The translations under genes were made by a program, and so were the position numbers. Of a stretch of 64,000 nt of DNA, positions 1-7,687 are shown piece after piece. Under the pieces are notes generated by a model, which was given only the letters and a program-made list of their open reading frames with translations, made no database searches and was not told the DNA's origin. The first letter of the stretch is position 1; the number at the start of each line of letters is the position of its first letter. Origin of the DNA: Methylotuvimicrobium buryatense 5G (lineage in GTDB: Bacteria; Pseudomonadota; Gammaproteobacteria; Methylococcales; Methylomonadaceae); the NCBI RefSeq assembly GCF_000341735.1, contig NZ_KB455576.1, positions 18,732 to 82,731 on the forward strand. Reading direction: 5' to 3'.

Positions 1-5
1 ATAAA

Positions 6-191
6 ATGAAGGCACATACAGATTTTAATGATCTTGCCACACGGAGCCAATTAGGGCGAAACGGATTGGAACGCCAGGTTAGGGCGGCACTTAGCCAAGC
101 TCTACAAGCCCAAAAACAACGCCAGGAACGGAAACAGAATATAGAGCAAACTAAGGAACTAAAACGAGTACATGTAAGAGCTCGCATTTGA
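6..191 (+). CDS. C-terminal fragment of an unrecognised protein (gene enters from the left)
   Basis: A short reading frame of 61 codons that is open to the left edge, so it is probably the tail of a longer gene. The product is rich in Gln, Arg and Lys and is predicted helical, with a basic end (RVHVRARI). It is followed at once by an array of repeats like those at transposon ends, so a transposase tail is plausible. I do not recognise the family and the first residues may not be a real start. Confidence 0.35.
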   Translation: MKAHTDFNDLATRSQLGRNGLERQVRAALSQALQAQKQRQERKQNIEQTKELKRVHVRARI

Positions 192-360
192 AAACGGTCG
201 GACTCGCATTTATCGCCGGTTTCAGCTCGAATTAACTGCAAATAAAAATCCTGCCGAGCTCAGATTAAATGCAAATGAGCTTGCATTTATCAGTGCCGGC
301 TCGCGTTTGATTTTCTCAGGCTCACTTTATCTGCAAATGAAATCCGGTAACGCCCGTTCA
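176..360. repeat. Array of about seven degenerate 20-bp repeats (putative transposon end)
   Basis: Between the upstream gene fragment and the cassette array there are repeated words in both orientations: GAGCTCGCATTTG, GACTCGCATTTATC, AGCTCGAATTAACTGCAAAT, GCTCAGATTAAATGCAAAT, GCTTGCATTTATC, GCTCGCGTTTGAT and GCTCACTTTATCTGCAAAT. Spacing is roughly 20-30 bp. Multiple related motifs like this are typical of transposase binding sites at ends of Tn7, Tn5053 or IS21-class elements. The element is not identified. Confidence 0.5.
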
Positions 361-452
361 AATCCGGATGTCCTCCTTGAACGATCAAAACCGACCCCTA
401 GTTGACATTCGAAGCTTTGCGCTCAATGTCGGCAGGGATTCAATTAGCTGCC

Positions 453-574
453 ATTCAACGTAAAGGTAAGGGGCGCGCCGCTGAAGGAAGCTATACGAAG
501 CCATTGAACCCGATAAAAAGGAAGCCTTCAAAACCGCCAACGGACGGCGCGTCCCTTTGACCGTTGTGTTAGGC
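453..574 (-). repeat. attC site, about 122 bp (integron cassette 3' end)
   Basis: Read on the minus strand, the site starts with R'' GCCTAAC at 574-568 and ends with R' GTTGAAT near 459-453. The paired inner arms are GGGACGCGCCG and CGGCGCGCCCC. The stop codon of the preceding VOC gene lies inside R'', as is common for cassettes. The 361-452 stretch beyond it may hold another decayed cassette end; I see no gene there. Confidence 0.7.
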
Positions 575-1177
575 AATTACTATCTCCAAATTGTCAATCA
601 AATCAGAAATAACAGCATTTTCCCCAGTGCGCGATTCAAAGAAAATTTGGTTCTTATCACCGACGTTAATCTGAAACTCATCTGTCAAATTGGCTGGAGT
701 TCTTTGTTTAATGGAGAGGGATTTAAAACGTCCGATATGAAATTTTCCACCAGAACACTCGGCAAATTCATTTTTAAGACGTTCAATCCAGCCGCTAGTA
801 TCAAAGTGATATTTAACAAGAAAAACCGTGGGAAACACCTGGTGTTCTTCGATAGGAAGAGTTGTGTGGGCTTGGCATTCCTCTCCGATCCGATAACTTA
901 TTTCAGAAGCGTTCAGTCTCTTTATGGACTCTTCTAGAGAATCCGCGGCCTTAAATGCAATACCACTGAAACCTCTGAATGCCGTACCTTCAATTCCAAA
1001 TCTGACTCTAAAATTTATGAATTCGATATTGATATCACCAAAATTCACACCAATGCTGGTGTACTCATCTTTTTTCATTAAAGGCCATGCAAAAGGCAAA
1101 CCTAGCCGTTCCGCTACATTATTAGCAACTTTCAAAGGGTCTCCGACTTCAATCATAAGATGGTCTATTTCAAACAT
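569..1177 (-). CDS. VOC (glyoxalase/bleomycin-resistance) family cassette protein
   Basis: A 202-residue protein opening with FEIDHLMIEVGDP, the typical first strand of a vicinal-oxygen-chelate fold, with a His that could serve as a metal ligand. It resembles glyoxalase-like proteins of unknown substrate. The stop codon is embedded in the R'' box of the attC at 453-574, so it is the gene of a classical integron cassette. The promoter is not in the cassette; expression would come from neighbouring cassettes or from outside the array. A specific reaction cannot be assigned. Confidence 0.7.
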   Translation of the reverse strand: MFEIDHLMIEVGDPLKVANNVAERLGLPFAWPLMKKDEYTSIGVNFGDINIEFINFRVRFGIEGTAFRGFSGIAFKAADSLEESIKRLNASEISYRIGEECQAHTTLPIEEHQVFPTVFLVKYHFDTSGWIERLKNEFAECSGGKFHIGRFKSLSIKQRTPANLTDEFQINVGDKNQIFFESRTGENAVISDLIDNLEIVIA

Positions 1178-1202
1178 TCTGTATTTATCCTAATTTACCT
1201 CG

Positions 1203-1236
1203 GTCAACGAGTGAGGCCTTACGCGACTTGTTATCA
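1203..1236 (-). repeat. Degenerate attC-like sequence
   Basis: Between two cassette genes the minus strand carries TGATAAC followed 28 bp later by GTTGACC. These resemble R'' and R' boxes, but the inner arms are mostly missing. It is probably a decayed attC. Confidence 0.35.
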
Positions 1237-1241
1237 CTGCC

Positions 1242-1640
1242 TTAGTCATACTCAGCATTCTGAGGCAGATCATCCGTAATCTCGAACCAAGGAGCTTTAC
1301 TCGCCACGAATACATGACGCCCTGGTTTTACTTCCGGGTCGGTGTCGAGTGTGCCGAGTGGAAAACCATAGACTTCAGGAGCTGCGTCGAATTTCGTGTA
1401 AAGGCTGGAGCCGCAGTTTGAGCAGAAGCCTTTGTGCTCACCAGGAGACGATTCGTAGAACTTCAGCAACTCCTGACCTTTGAGAGTACGCCAATCCGAG
1501 GATTGAACCTTCGCGCGGGTTCTGAAAGCAGAGGCATGGAGCTTTCGGCACATTGAGCAGTGACAGTTTAGAACGTCGGTCAGCGGCCCGTCGATTTCGT
1601 ATTGAATGCCTCCGCAGAGACAGCTACCCGTTTGCTTCAT
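1242..1640 (-). CDS. GFA-family (glutathione-dependent formaldehyde-activating enzyme-like) protein
   Basis: A 132-residue protein with the zinc-binding pattern of the GFA family: GSCLCGGIQYEI at the N-terminus, NCHCSMCRKLHASAF near residue 26, and GFCSNCGSSLYT near residue 73. The CxC and CxxC sets match the two zinc sites of the family. True formaldehyde activation is established for few members, so the substrate is unknown. It lies in the cassette array, and a clear attC precedes its start. Confidence 0.85.
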   Translation of the reverse strand: MKQTGSCLCGGIQYEIDGPLTDVLNCHCSMCRKLHASAFRTRAKVQSSDWRTLKGQELLKFYESSPGEHKGFCSNCGSSLYTKFDAAPEVYGFPLGTLDTDPEVKPGRHVFVASKAPWFEITDDLPQNAEYD

Positions 1641-1658
1641 TTGTGCAACTTTCTTGTG

Positions 1659-1721
1659 TGATAACGTAAAATTTAGGGGCAGGCCGCTTTTGGCCTGTCC
1701 CGCTCGAATGCCGGGTTAGGC
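1659..1721 (-). repeat. attC site, 63 bp
   Basis: On the minus strand R'' is GCCTAAC (1721-1715), the inner arms are GGGACAGGCC and GGCCTGCCCC around a short AAAAGC loop, and R' is GTTATCA (1665-1659). This is a textbook foldable attC. The stop codon of the peroxiredoxin cassette gene is inside R''. Confidence 0.85.
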
Positions 1722-2297
1722 TTGATTCTCGGATAGCCAAGCCATCACCTCAACGACATTTTTATCTGGCGGAAATACAGGATAAAAGCACTTTTTGATC
1801 ACCCCATCTTTAAGAATGAGCGTCAGCCTTTTGATCAATTTTGAGCCGCCAACTTCAAGCAGGGGCAGCTTCAAAGCAGATGAAAAAGAATGATTAGCGT
1901 CGCTCAAAAGCAGATAAGGCAACTCCAAGCGACTAGAGGCTTCTTTTTGTTCCTCCGTTGATTGACTGCTTATGCCGTAAACGCCAATGCCATTGCGTTT
2001 GAGTTCAGTGTGATTGTCACGATATGAGCAGGCTTGAGGCGTACATCCTGCAGCACCTGGAATTTTAACCCAGCCTTCTGGGATGGAAACTCCGGGGCGA
2101 CCTGTCATTGGATAACAGAAAATTACATTCCAACCAGACAAGCCGGATAGATTGATTTCTTGATCATCGGTTGACCACAGGGAAACATTCGGTACCAGCA
2201 TGTTTTCCAAATGCTCGCATGCGCCATCATCCAAAGGAACTGGCAAATCTAGAGGAATCGAAAAAATTACATCAGGTGGAGGCTGAATATTTTGCAT
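1716..2297 (-). CDS. Peroxiredoxin (AhpC/TSA family) cassette protein
   Basis: A 193-residue thioredoxin-fold protein. The segment GWNVIFCYPMTGRPG followed by GCTPQACSYRDN, residues about 58-93, matches the peroxidatic region of AhpC/TSA and BCP-like peroxiredoxins, with the Cys of GCTPQAC as candidate catalytic residue. Later, GVYGISSQSTEEQKEA and LPYLLLSDA match the conserved core that follows. Predicted to reduce peroxides with a thiol donor. The stop codon falls in attC 1659-1721. Confidence 0.85.
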   Translation of the reverse strand: MQNIQPPPDVIFSIPLDLPVPLDDGACEHLENMLVPNVSLWSTDDQEINLSGLSGWNVIFCYPMTGRPGVSIPEGWVKIPGAAGCTPQACSYRDNHTELKRNGIGVYGISSQSTEEQKEASSRLELPYLLLSDANHSFSSALKLPLLEVGGSKLIKRLTLILKDGVIKKCFYPVFPPDKNVVEVMAWLSENQA

Positions 2298-2335
2298 CGT
2301 GATTATCTAAAAAGCCGTCGCTGTGCCTGCGATTG

Positions 2336-2806
2336 TTATACGATTGAGACTTTTACAAGCGCTGATTCGTCAACAATAGAAACAACACTCTCTTCAAATA
2401 CGCAGGGATGGTCGTCTGCGCTGAACGACTCTAATGTGATCGTAGCATCAAGCTTTAATGCCTTCCTGGCTATATCGCGTACTGTGTTCGTCACAGATTT
2501 TTCATCAAAGGAGCCTCTGTCATGCCTAGAGCCATCAGCATTCCATGACACCTGTTTAGATTTACTGCTCGTATGCTTCTTCCTCGCGATATGAACATGT
2601 CTTTGTTGAGGAATATTAGGGTCTTCTGGGTCGATTCTCATCATGTAGTCTTTATAGCTTGAAGGTTTCCAGTAACTCTCTAATGCTAGGCAATCACTCT
2701 GAAGTAGTGATTCTGGAACCTTAACAAATATATGCTTTATCTGATCATCGTCTGCGCCCTCATCTGGCTCATCGAAATAGCCTTTAAGGATGTCTTTTAT
2801 TCTCAT
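2336..2806 (-). CDS. Cassette protein of unknown function (DUF6367-like)
   Basis: A 156-residue soluble protein. The central segment QRHVHIARKKHTSS followed by QVSWNADGSRHDR resembles a family I remember as DUF6367, found next to toxin-immunity or mobile genes; that assignment is from memory and unverified. Its 3' end overlaps GTATAAC (2341-2335), an R''-like box, but no good R' partner is visible in 2298-2334, so its attC is probably truncated. Confidence 0.6.
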   Translation of the reverse strand: MRIKDILKGYFDEPDEGADDDQIKHIFVKVPESLLQSDCLALESYWKPSSYKDYMMRIDPEDPNIPQQRHVHIARKKHTSSKSKQVSWNADGSRHDRGSFDEKSVTNTVRDIARKALKLDATITLESFSADDHPCVFEESVVSIVDESALVKVSIV

Positions 2807-2827
2807 ATGTCACCCACACTTAGTTTC

Positions 2828-2896
2828 ATATAACGCCAAGCTCAGCCGAGGAAGGCCGCGATGCGGCCTGACGTCGGCTGGAGCAATGTGTTAGCC
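2828..2896 (-). repeat. attC site, 69 bp
   Basis: On the minus strand R'' is GGCTAAC (2896-2890) and R' is GTTATAT (2834-2828). The inner arms are AGCCGACGTCAGGCCGC and GCGGCCTTCCTCGGCT. It is one of the clearest attC sites in the array. Confidence 0.85.
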
Positions 2897-3442
2897 ATTT
2901 TTAGCGACGATGTGGGTAGGGATGCCGTCAATGCTCATTTGGTTCTTCTCCTCCCAGTATTGCTTCAAACCGTCATCACCTTTCTTTGTTGCCCAATCAG
3001 AGAGCAATTCTCGATCACCGGCATACGAAAAATAGGGGACAGCCATCCCACAAGAAGTTTGCACGAGGTCAATTCTAACGTCGAAAACTTGTCGAGCGCC
3101 AGGCAATGCGACAAATCGACCAAAAAGATCATCCCACTCGGGGTCAGTCCTGTGCACAACCTTTGCCGTTCCATAAAGCCGCAAGATCAGAGGCGGACCA
3201 TCAAAGGCACAGAACATGATGGTCATTCGTGGGTTCTGCTGCACATGAGCGGACGATTCATTACCGCTACCGGTTACATTTAGCCAAGCAATACGCGAAT
3301 TGCTTAGCACCCTAAACGAGTCCATACCTTTTGGTGAGATATTCACGTGACTATCTGCGGTTGCTGTCCCGACAAAGAAAATATTTTGTCCTTTGATGAA
3401 CTGGATATGTTTATCGGATAATTCCTTAAATTGTTGACCCAT
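2891..3442 (-). CDS. Pyridoxamine 5'-phosphate oxidase-like FMN-binding split-barrel protein
   Basis: A 183-residue protein. Motifs include FFVGTATADSHVNISPKGMDSFRVL and the IAWLNVTGSGNESSAH and RMTIMFCAFDGPPLILRLYG segments, characteristic of PNPOx-like general-stress flavoproteins. I place the start at the ATG ending at 3442 because it is preceded by GGAG at a good distance. An upstream in-frame ATG at 3499 would read through an R''-like GCCCAAC. The stop codon sits in attC 2828-2896. Confidence 0.8.
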   Translation of the reverse strand: MGQQFKELSDKHIQFIKGQNIFFVGTATADSHVNISPKGMDSFRVLSNSRIAWLNVTGSGNESSAHVQQNPRMTIMFCAFDGPPLILRLYGTAKVVHRTDPEWDDLFGRFVALPGARQVFDVRIDLVQTSCGMAVPYFSYAGDRELLSDWATKKGDDGLKQYWEEKNQMSIDGIPTHIVAKNG

Positions 3443-3495
3443 TGGGCACTCCGTGTTGTTGGGCATCAAATGTCTGCTTGATCGAAAATTCAGCG

Positions 3496-3978
3496 TCATC
3501 TGACGGCACCCCCGATCAGCGCGAGAAGAGACCTCAACTCATCGACCATCTGTCTAGGCGCCGGCAGACTCATGCCGTTCAATCTCATCGGGTATCGGAA
3601 GTAATAGGGCTTATCGTGCGCCGAATTCAACAGCGTGCACCACTGAGGCGGTTGCGCTGGTATCGCCAGCCCACCTGCCACTGCTTCCGCCCACAATGCT
3701 TCGAGGTTGTGACGGATAGAGGGTGACCGCAATCTCTTTTCCGTCGCCCCTGAACTGGCAAGAAATGCCTTTAACGCACATTCGAGCGTTTGCGCAGAAA
3801 GAAAGGCGCAGGAGAGGAGTTTTGGCGAAGTGGATATTGCCAATGCCTCGGCTCCTTCAAATAGTCCACGCGCTGCAATCAGATAGCTTTGAGCCTCCGT
3901 AGGAGGAACCATCGTAAGCGGCGGAAGCGATACCGTCGGCAGGGTGGCTTGCATGGAAGCGTGGATGATCTTTGTCAT
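3496..3978 (-). CDS. Small helical cassette protein, HEPN-like
   Basis: A 160-residue protein. The start is the ATG directly abutting the R' end of attC 3979-4047; longer versions only translate the attC. The pattern FLSAQTLECALKAFLASSG, then RHNLEALWAEA and YYFRYP, is reminiscent of HEPN-type helical bundles that bind or cut RNA, but no clear RxxxxH catalytic pair is evident. Function unknown. Confidence 0.6.
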   Translation of the reverse strand: MTKIIHASMQATLPTVSLPPLTMVPPTEAQSYLIAARGLFEGAEALAISTSPKLLSCAFLSAQTLECALKAFLASSGATEKRLRSPSIRHNLEALWAEAVAGGLAIPAQPPQWCTLLNSAHDKPYYFRYPMRLNGMSLPAPRQMVDELRSLLALIGGAVR

Positions 3979-4047
3979 GCCCAACGCCATGCTCTGGGGC
4001 AAACCGAAGCGCAGCGTAGGTTTGTCCCTAGCAGCACTTTGTTAGCC
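3979..4047 (-). repeat. attC site, 69 bp
   Basis: R'' GGCTAAC (4047-4041) and R' GTTGGGC (3985-3979) on the minus strand. The inner arms are GGGACAAACC and GGTTTGCCCC. The next cassette's start codon begins at the following base, so that cassette carries no leader of its own. Confidence 0.85.
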
Positions 4048-4069
4048 GATGATTTGCTGGCGTACACAA

Positions 4070-4678
4070 TTACACCGCCTCTAAAATCAACCATGTCCAG
4101 GTAACCCCGGCAGCTTGGTTACTTTTTTGTACTGATTCAGCTTCACTATGGGATATAACATTGAAATCAAATTTTTGAGCTAAACCAATCATACCCCCTA
4201 CCTCTACTGGATAGCATTTTCGATTGGGCGCTCCCGGTCCATTTCGTAACGAGATAGCAACTCTACCTTTACGCTTAACGATTGTACGCAAGTTTCCAAG
4301 TGCGATTTTTCTGTCATCGTCTTTTATATGCTGCCAGACTGATGCGATCAAAACAAAATCGAAGACTTTCCCAACATTTAGTAATTTTTTTAGTGCAGGT
4401 AGATAATCCTTCATCCATTCAATTCCCGAAACGGCGTGAATAGATTTTCCAGCCAACCTAAATTCATCAACTGGTTCTACTGCAAGAACATTATGCCCTA
4501 ACGAAGCAAGCCACTCTGCATCTCTTCCAGTTCCAGCCCCTATATCAACAATATCGGCTGGAACTTCTGGAAGGAAGGCTGAGATATGAGATAACAACAC
4601 AGCTGAATCGATAGCCTCAAAGGCCTGAATCAAATAGTCACTATCCGATACATATCCATTTATTACGCTTTGATCCAT
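4070..4678 (-). CDS. Class I SAM-dependent methyltransferase (cassette)
   Basis: A 202-residue Rossmann methyltransferase. Motif I is IVDIGAGTGRDAEWLAS near residue 43, motif II is VLAVEP, and FVLIASVWQHI supplies the acidic/aromatic motif IV region. There is no substrate domain, so the acceptor is unknown. It is the only gene of its cassette, ending before attC 3979-4047; the boundary on its other side (4679-4753) is degenerate. Confidence 0.8.
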   Translation of the reverse strand: MDQSVINGYVSDSDYLIQAFEAIDSAVLLSHISAFLPEVPADIVDIGAGTGRDAEWLASLGHNVLAVEPVDEFRLAGKSIHAVSGIEWMKDYLPALKKLLNVGKVFDFVLIASVWQHIKDDDRKIALGNLRTIVKRKGRVAISLRNGPGAPNRKCYPVEVGGMIGLAQKFDFNVISHSEAESVQKSNQAAGVTWTWLILEAV

Positions 4679-4753
4679 GCTAATTTCACGATACCCCTGA
4701 GCGCCTTGTTGAACGACAACTCATAGCTTTGCACCCAGGCAACGAAGTGCTCT

Positions 4754-5371
4754 TCATGCTTTTGCAATCAGAACCAAACCGCATCCGATCATCAGTGCCC
4801 CTCCAAATTTGCATGGCACCTCGGAGGCAACTCGCCCACGAAGACTATCAACGAGTTTCGAGGCAAATATCACATACCCCAGCTTAACACCACCAACGGT
4901 CACGGTTGTGATTGCCATAATAACTAATATGTCCCATAGATCTATCCCTCCAATATCAACCAACGTCGGAAAAAGGCTGGCGTAGAACAAAATGGCTTTG
5001 ACATCTCCAAGGGTTAGAAATAGCCCTGCCAAGAAATCCGCCGCAAACGAAGACGCCCGACTTGTAGTGCGCTGAACTGTTGGCGGAGACTTTGACTTCA
5101 GCAGACTGAAGCCAAGCCAAATCAAGTAAGCGCTCCCGCAATACTTTACTACAGAGAAAAAAACACCAAGCCATTCGGCTAGAAGGCTCATGCCAATTAA
5201 TGCGATTGCCACGAAAACCAAATCGCCCGCGACAATGCCAAGCGCAGAAAACACGCCACTTACCCGGCCAGCGCTTACGGATCTGGCGACCACCAGTGCA
5301 ACACTAGTACTAGGCATTGCAGCCAGGGGCAGCATCACCAGGAACAGCGTTACTGCTTCAATTATGCTCAT
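4754..5371 (-). CDS. LysE/RhtB-family amino-acid exporter (cassette)
   Basis: About 205 residues with six hydrophobic segments, matching the LysE/RhtB translocator family. Diagnostic pieces are the N-terminal AMPSTSVALVVARSVSAGR and the loop YLIWLGFSLLKSK, followed by LGDVKAILFYASLFP. It probably exports an amino acid or small metabolite across the inner membrane. I use the ATG ending at 5371 rather than the one at 5410, because the latter lies in the attC end. At its 3' side only GTTCAAC near 4714-4708 suggests a decayed attC. Confidence 0.85.
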   Translation of the reverse strand: MSIIEAVTLFLVMLPLAAMPSTSVALVVARSVSAGRVSGVFSALGIVAGDLVFVAIALIGMSLLAEWLGVFFSVVKYCGSAYLIWLGFSLLKSKSPPTVQRTTSRASSFAADFLAGLFLTLGDVKAILFYASLFPTLVDIGGIDLWDILVIMAITTVTVGGVKLGYVIFASKLVDSLRGRVASEVPCKFGGALMIGCGLVLIAKA

Positions 5372-5404
5372 CGATGTGTCTGCCCCCCCGAACAGGTTCT
5401 CGTC

Positions 5405-5460
5405 GCCCAACGTTTCATTCAGCCGACACGTCCGCGCCCAACTGCAATGAGTTGTTGGCC
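5405..5460 (-). repeat. attC site, 56 bp
   Basis: R'' GGCCAAC (5460-5454) and R' GTTGGGC (5411-5405) on the minus strand with inner arm GCGCGGACG. The stop codon of the methyltransferase gene at 5415 lies within the site. Length and layout match short attC sites of mobile integrons. Confidence 0.75.
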
Positions 5461-6131
5461 GTTACCTCTGCAATGAATATAACGGAGGCGGGCTTATGGG
5501 TCTTTGGGTGGACGGGCTCACTGACCTCAAGTAACCGAAATCCGCTGCTCTGGAACAGTGTCACCCAACTGCTTAATGTCCTGAAATACCATGGAGCCGG
5601 ATCCGTGAAATCAGGGCCAAATCCGTCCCATGAGCCTTCCCGCCAACCATCCTGATACGGGGAATTGCCACACGAAACCAACGGATGGAGTGTTTGTACG
5701 ATAAAGGCTCCGTTCGGTGCCAAGATAGACGGCACCGCCTTAAACAGTGTCTCTACCGATTCCTTACCAAGAAGAGAGAAATTACAGACGACAACGTCGG
5801 ATAAACCATCAAGCGCACCCCTGGCAATTTCATCGTAGGAAGCCACATAGAAACTGCCACCTCCGGCGTTCTGCGCACGTTCGATGAGACCGGGAACGAC
5901 ATCTACTCCGGACACATGCGCCACCTTGTCAGCCAACTCGCGGACAAGCCATCCCTCGCCGCATCCAACATCAAGAACAGATTGGGGGGGCCGTTTGAGA
6001 ATAGCCTCAACAATCGCGTCATTGGTTACCAACCGACGGCTCTCAATTTTCCCTTTACGGACGGCCTCGCTCCACTGGCAGGCATTCTTAGACCATGAAT
6101 CAAATATCTGTTCATCACTGAACGGGTACAT
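5415..6131 (-). CDS. Class I SAM-dependent methyltransferase (cassette)
   Basis: A 238-residue methyltransferase with motif I VLDVGCGEGWLVRELAD near residue 54, VSGVDVVPGLIERAQ as motif II and DVVVCNFSLLGKE as motif IV. The C-terminal HPLVSCGNSPYQDGWREGSW is typical of the UbiE/small-molecule group. The substrate is not evident. Its final residues are encoded within attC 5405-5460. It is unrelated in detail to the other methyltransferase cassette at 4070-4678. Confidence 0.85.
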   Translation of the reverse strand: MYPFSDEQIFDSWSKNACQWSEAVRKGKIESRRLVTNDAIVEAILKRPPQSVLDVGCGEGWLVRELADKVAHVSGVDVVPGLIERAQNAGGGSFYVASYDEIARGALDGLSDVVVCNFSLLGKESVETLFKAVPSILAPNGAFIVQTLHPLVSCGNSPYQDGWREGSWDGFGPDFTDPAPWYFRTLSSWVTLFQSSGFRLLEVSEPVHPKTHKPASVIFIAEVTANNSLQLGADVSAE

Positions 6132-6150
6132 ACCGCTCTGTCCTTCTATT

Positions 6151-6210
6151 GTCCAACGCTGCTAATCAGCCGCGCGGCTTTTTGCGTCGGCTGCATTAGC
6201 CTTGTTGGGC
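6151..6210 (-). repeat. attC site, 60 bp
   Basis: R'' GCCCAAC (6210-6204) and R' GTTGGAC (6157-6151) on the minus strand. The inner arms are CAGCCGACGC and the GCGCGGCTG region. The C-terminus of the GNAT gene is encoded inside it. Confidence 0.85.
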
Positions 6211-6623
6211 AATCTTGCCATTCGAAGGGTCGCCTCCTCGCGTTCTGTAACGATGAAGCCTAGCCGCTCATACAAGCGCCTTGCGGGGTTGTCCGAAAAT
6301 GTCGTAAGCCGAATGGCCTCTTCGCAATGTCGATTCAACAGTTGCTCAAGAATCTCAGTGCCGATACCCCTGCCGTGCAGGAAGGGCGACAATTGGATAT
6401 TTTCAATGTATACGCCGCAATCATCGCGCTTCACGCTCAGATAGCCAACTCGTCGCCCGTGCATGACCACCATGGAGATATGGTCAGGATTGAAACTCTT
6501 GCGAAATTCGCCCGAAGCCCATCCGCCCCAATGGCGACAGAATAGATCAAACATGTTCCGCTTAGTGAGCCTGTAGCAGTACTGATAGTCTGCATCGCAG
6601 GCGGGACGGATCGAATATTTCAT
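6162..6623 (-). CDS. GNAT-family N-acetyltransferase (cassette, paralogue of 13878-14342)
   Basis: About 153 residues. The acetyl-CoA binding region LSPFLHGRGIGTEILEQLL carries the Q/RxxGxG/A-type motif A, and RRLYERLGFIVTEREEATLRM is motif B. The start at 6623 is preferred over 6641 because the paralogue begins at the equivalent residue. Both share YCYRLTKRNM and HWGGW. It is the cassette nearest the presumed attI side, since all cassettes point away from it. The acceptor substrate is unknown. Confidence 0.8.
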   Translation of the reverse strand: MKYSIRPACDADYQYCYRLTKRNMFDLFCRHWGGWASGEFRKSFNPDHISMVVMHGRRVGYLSVKRDDCGVYIENIQLSPFLHGRGIGTEILEQLLNRHCEEAIRLTTFSDNPARRLYERLGFIVTEREEATLRMARLPNKANAADAKSRAAD

Positions 6624-6641
6624 TCGTGCACCATCGGTCAT

Positions 6642-6937
6642 CCAGCAGCCAACAGGTTATTGTCCCGATCTGGCTAACATACGGAGTTTCCTGCTTTATT
6701 GTCAAGAATGCTGCTTCAACGCTAAATATTTTATATAGTATAACCTATATTTCATTCATGATAAACCGATCGGGATAATTCTAAAGCCTCGTTCTGAATA
6801 ACCGCAATTACCAACTCAAGCGAAAGTCAAACATCTAAATTAAGAGACAGGTTTAGGGAAGTGCAAAATCATAGCCGACAGGATGTGCTCTGGGTCGAAA
6901 CCGGTAGCTTCTGTTCACATGCTCTCGTTAGTCCTCA
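6642..6937. other. Non-coding gap between cassette array and toxin-antitoxin pair
   Basis: About 300 bases, AT-rich, including TATATAGTATAACCTATAT. If the array was once next to an integron platform, attI and the cassette promoter would be expected here, but I cannot identify either. No gene seen. Confidence 0.4.
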
Positions 6938-7231
6938 TTAGTAGCCCGCTTCTTTCTGGTGTCGAAAGGCAAGTACATAAAGAGTATTATCATCCGGTTC
7001 ATAGCGATAGAGTGCAACAAAACCGGAATCGCCGAATGGAATGAGTAATTCACGTAATTCTGGAAGATCTTCCCACGGCCTGCCGATTTCGGGTTCTGTT
7101 TCTAGGCGCTCAAATCGCTGTGCAATTGCCCGCGCGGCTCTTGCCGCGGCCAAAGGATTTTTTTCGGCTAAAAAGAGGCGACAGCGTTCCAAACCTTGAG
7201 CCGCCCCTTCGGTAATAATTATTCGTGGCAC
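6938..7231 (-). CDS. ParE/RelE-superfamily toxin
   Basis: A 97-residue protein ending in the typical toxin core: ELRELLIPFGDSGFVALYRYEPDDNTLYVLAFRHQKEAGY. The AERA-like helices (AARAARAIAQRFERL) and GRPWEDLPELR turn are characteristic of ParE-type toxins, which poison gyrase or cleave mRNA. It overlaps the upstream antitoxin gene by 13 bases, a usual arrangement. Likely autoregulated with its antitoxin. Confidence 0.85.
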   Translation of the reverse strand: MPRIIITEGAAQGLERCRLFLAEKNPLAAARAARAIAQRFERLETEPEIGRPWEDLPELRELLIPFGDSGFVALYRYEPDDNTLYVLAFRHQKEAGY

Positions 7232-7491
7232 TCAGGGCTCTCTTGCTCATGCTCTGTACCCCAGGTGCTCAGCCAATGACGCGCTTCTTGGCCCGTTAGA
7301 TGTTTGCCCGTTTCTTGGTAAGCCTGCCAAGCTGACAAGGCTTCTTGTTTGAAACTTTCTCGGGCTTCTTCGCGTTCAACATAGTCGCGAATGGCTTCGC
7401 GCATAATCCAATGCGATGATCGATTCCTCAGATCAGCCAGGTGCTGAACTCGATTCTTCAAGTCCGCATCGAGTTTAACAGATGTTGCCAT
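7219..7491 (-). CDS. Ribbon-helix-helix antitoxin of the ParE-type pair
   Basis: About 90 residues from the ATG ending at 7491, chosen because MATSVKLDADLKNRVQHLA is the standard opening of RHH antitoxins and a GAGG lies upstream. The N-terminal strand-helix-helix binds DNA and the acidic tail (WLSTWGTEHEQESPE) would cover the toxin. It precedes and overlaps the toxin gene, so the two are translated together. The AT-rich stretch at 7500-7560 is the likely autoregulated promoter. Confidence 0.85.
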   Translation of the reverse strand: MATSVKLDADLKNRVQHLADLRNRSSHWIMREAIRDYVEREEARESFKQEALSAWQAYQETGKHLTGQEARHWLSTWGTEHEQESPECHE

Positions 7492-7603
7492 AGCGATCGC
7501 CTCGTTAGTAAAAGGTAGTACTTTTAAATACTCTAGCATAAGGAGATAGCATTTTTCCAATGAAATGTCAGTGAAGCTTTAGCTTTGGCTCTGCCCGCTT
7601 TAG

Positions 7604-7627
7604 GTCCTATAATGTATTTTATAGGAC
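7604..7627. other. dif-like recombination site (XerC/D-type core)
   Basis: Perfect 9-bp inverted arms GTCCTATAA and TTATAGGAC flank a 6-bp centre TGTATT. The layout, the arm ends (ATAA / TTAT) and the centre closely match chromosomal dif and plasmid pdif sites. It lies 61 bp upstream of a tyrosine recombinase gene, so it is probably that enzyme's crossover site or a XerC/XerD site. Confidence 0.7.
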
Positions 7628-7687
7628 GTAAAATAACACCCTAAAACACAGCCTCAATTTCGCCCCTATCTATAAGGAATAACCGCG

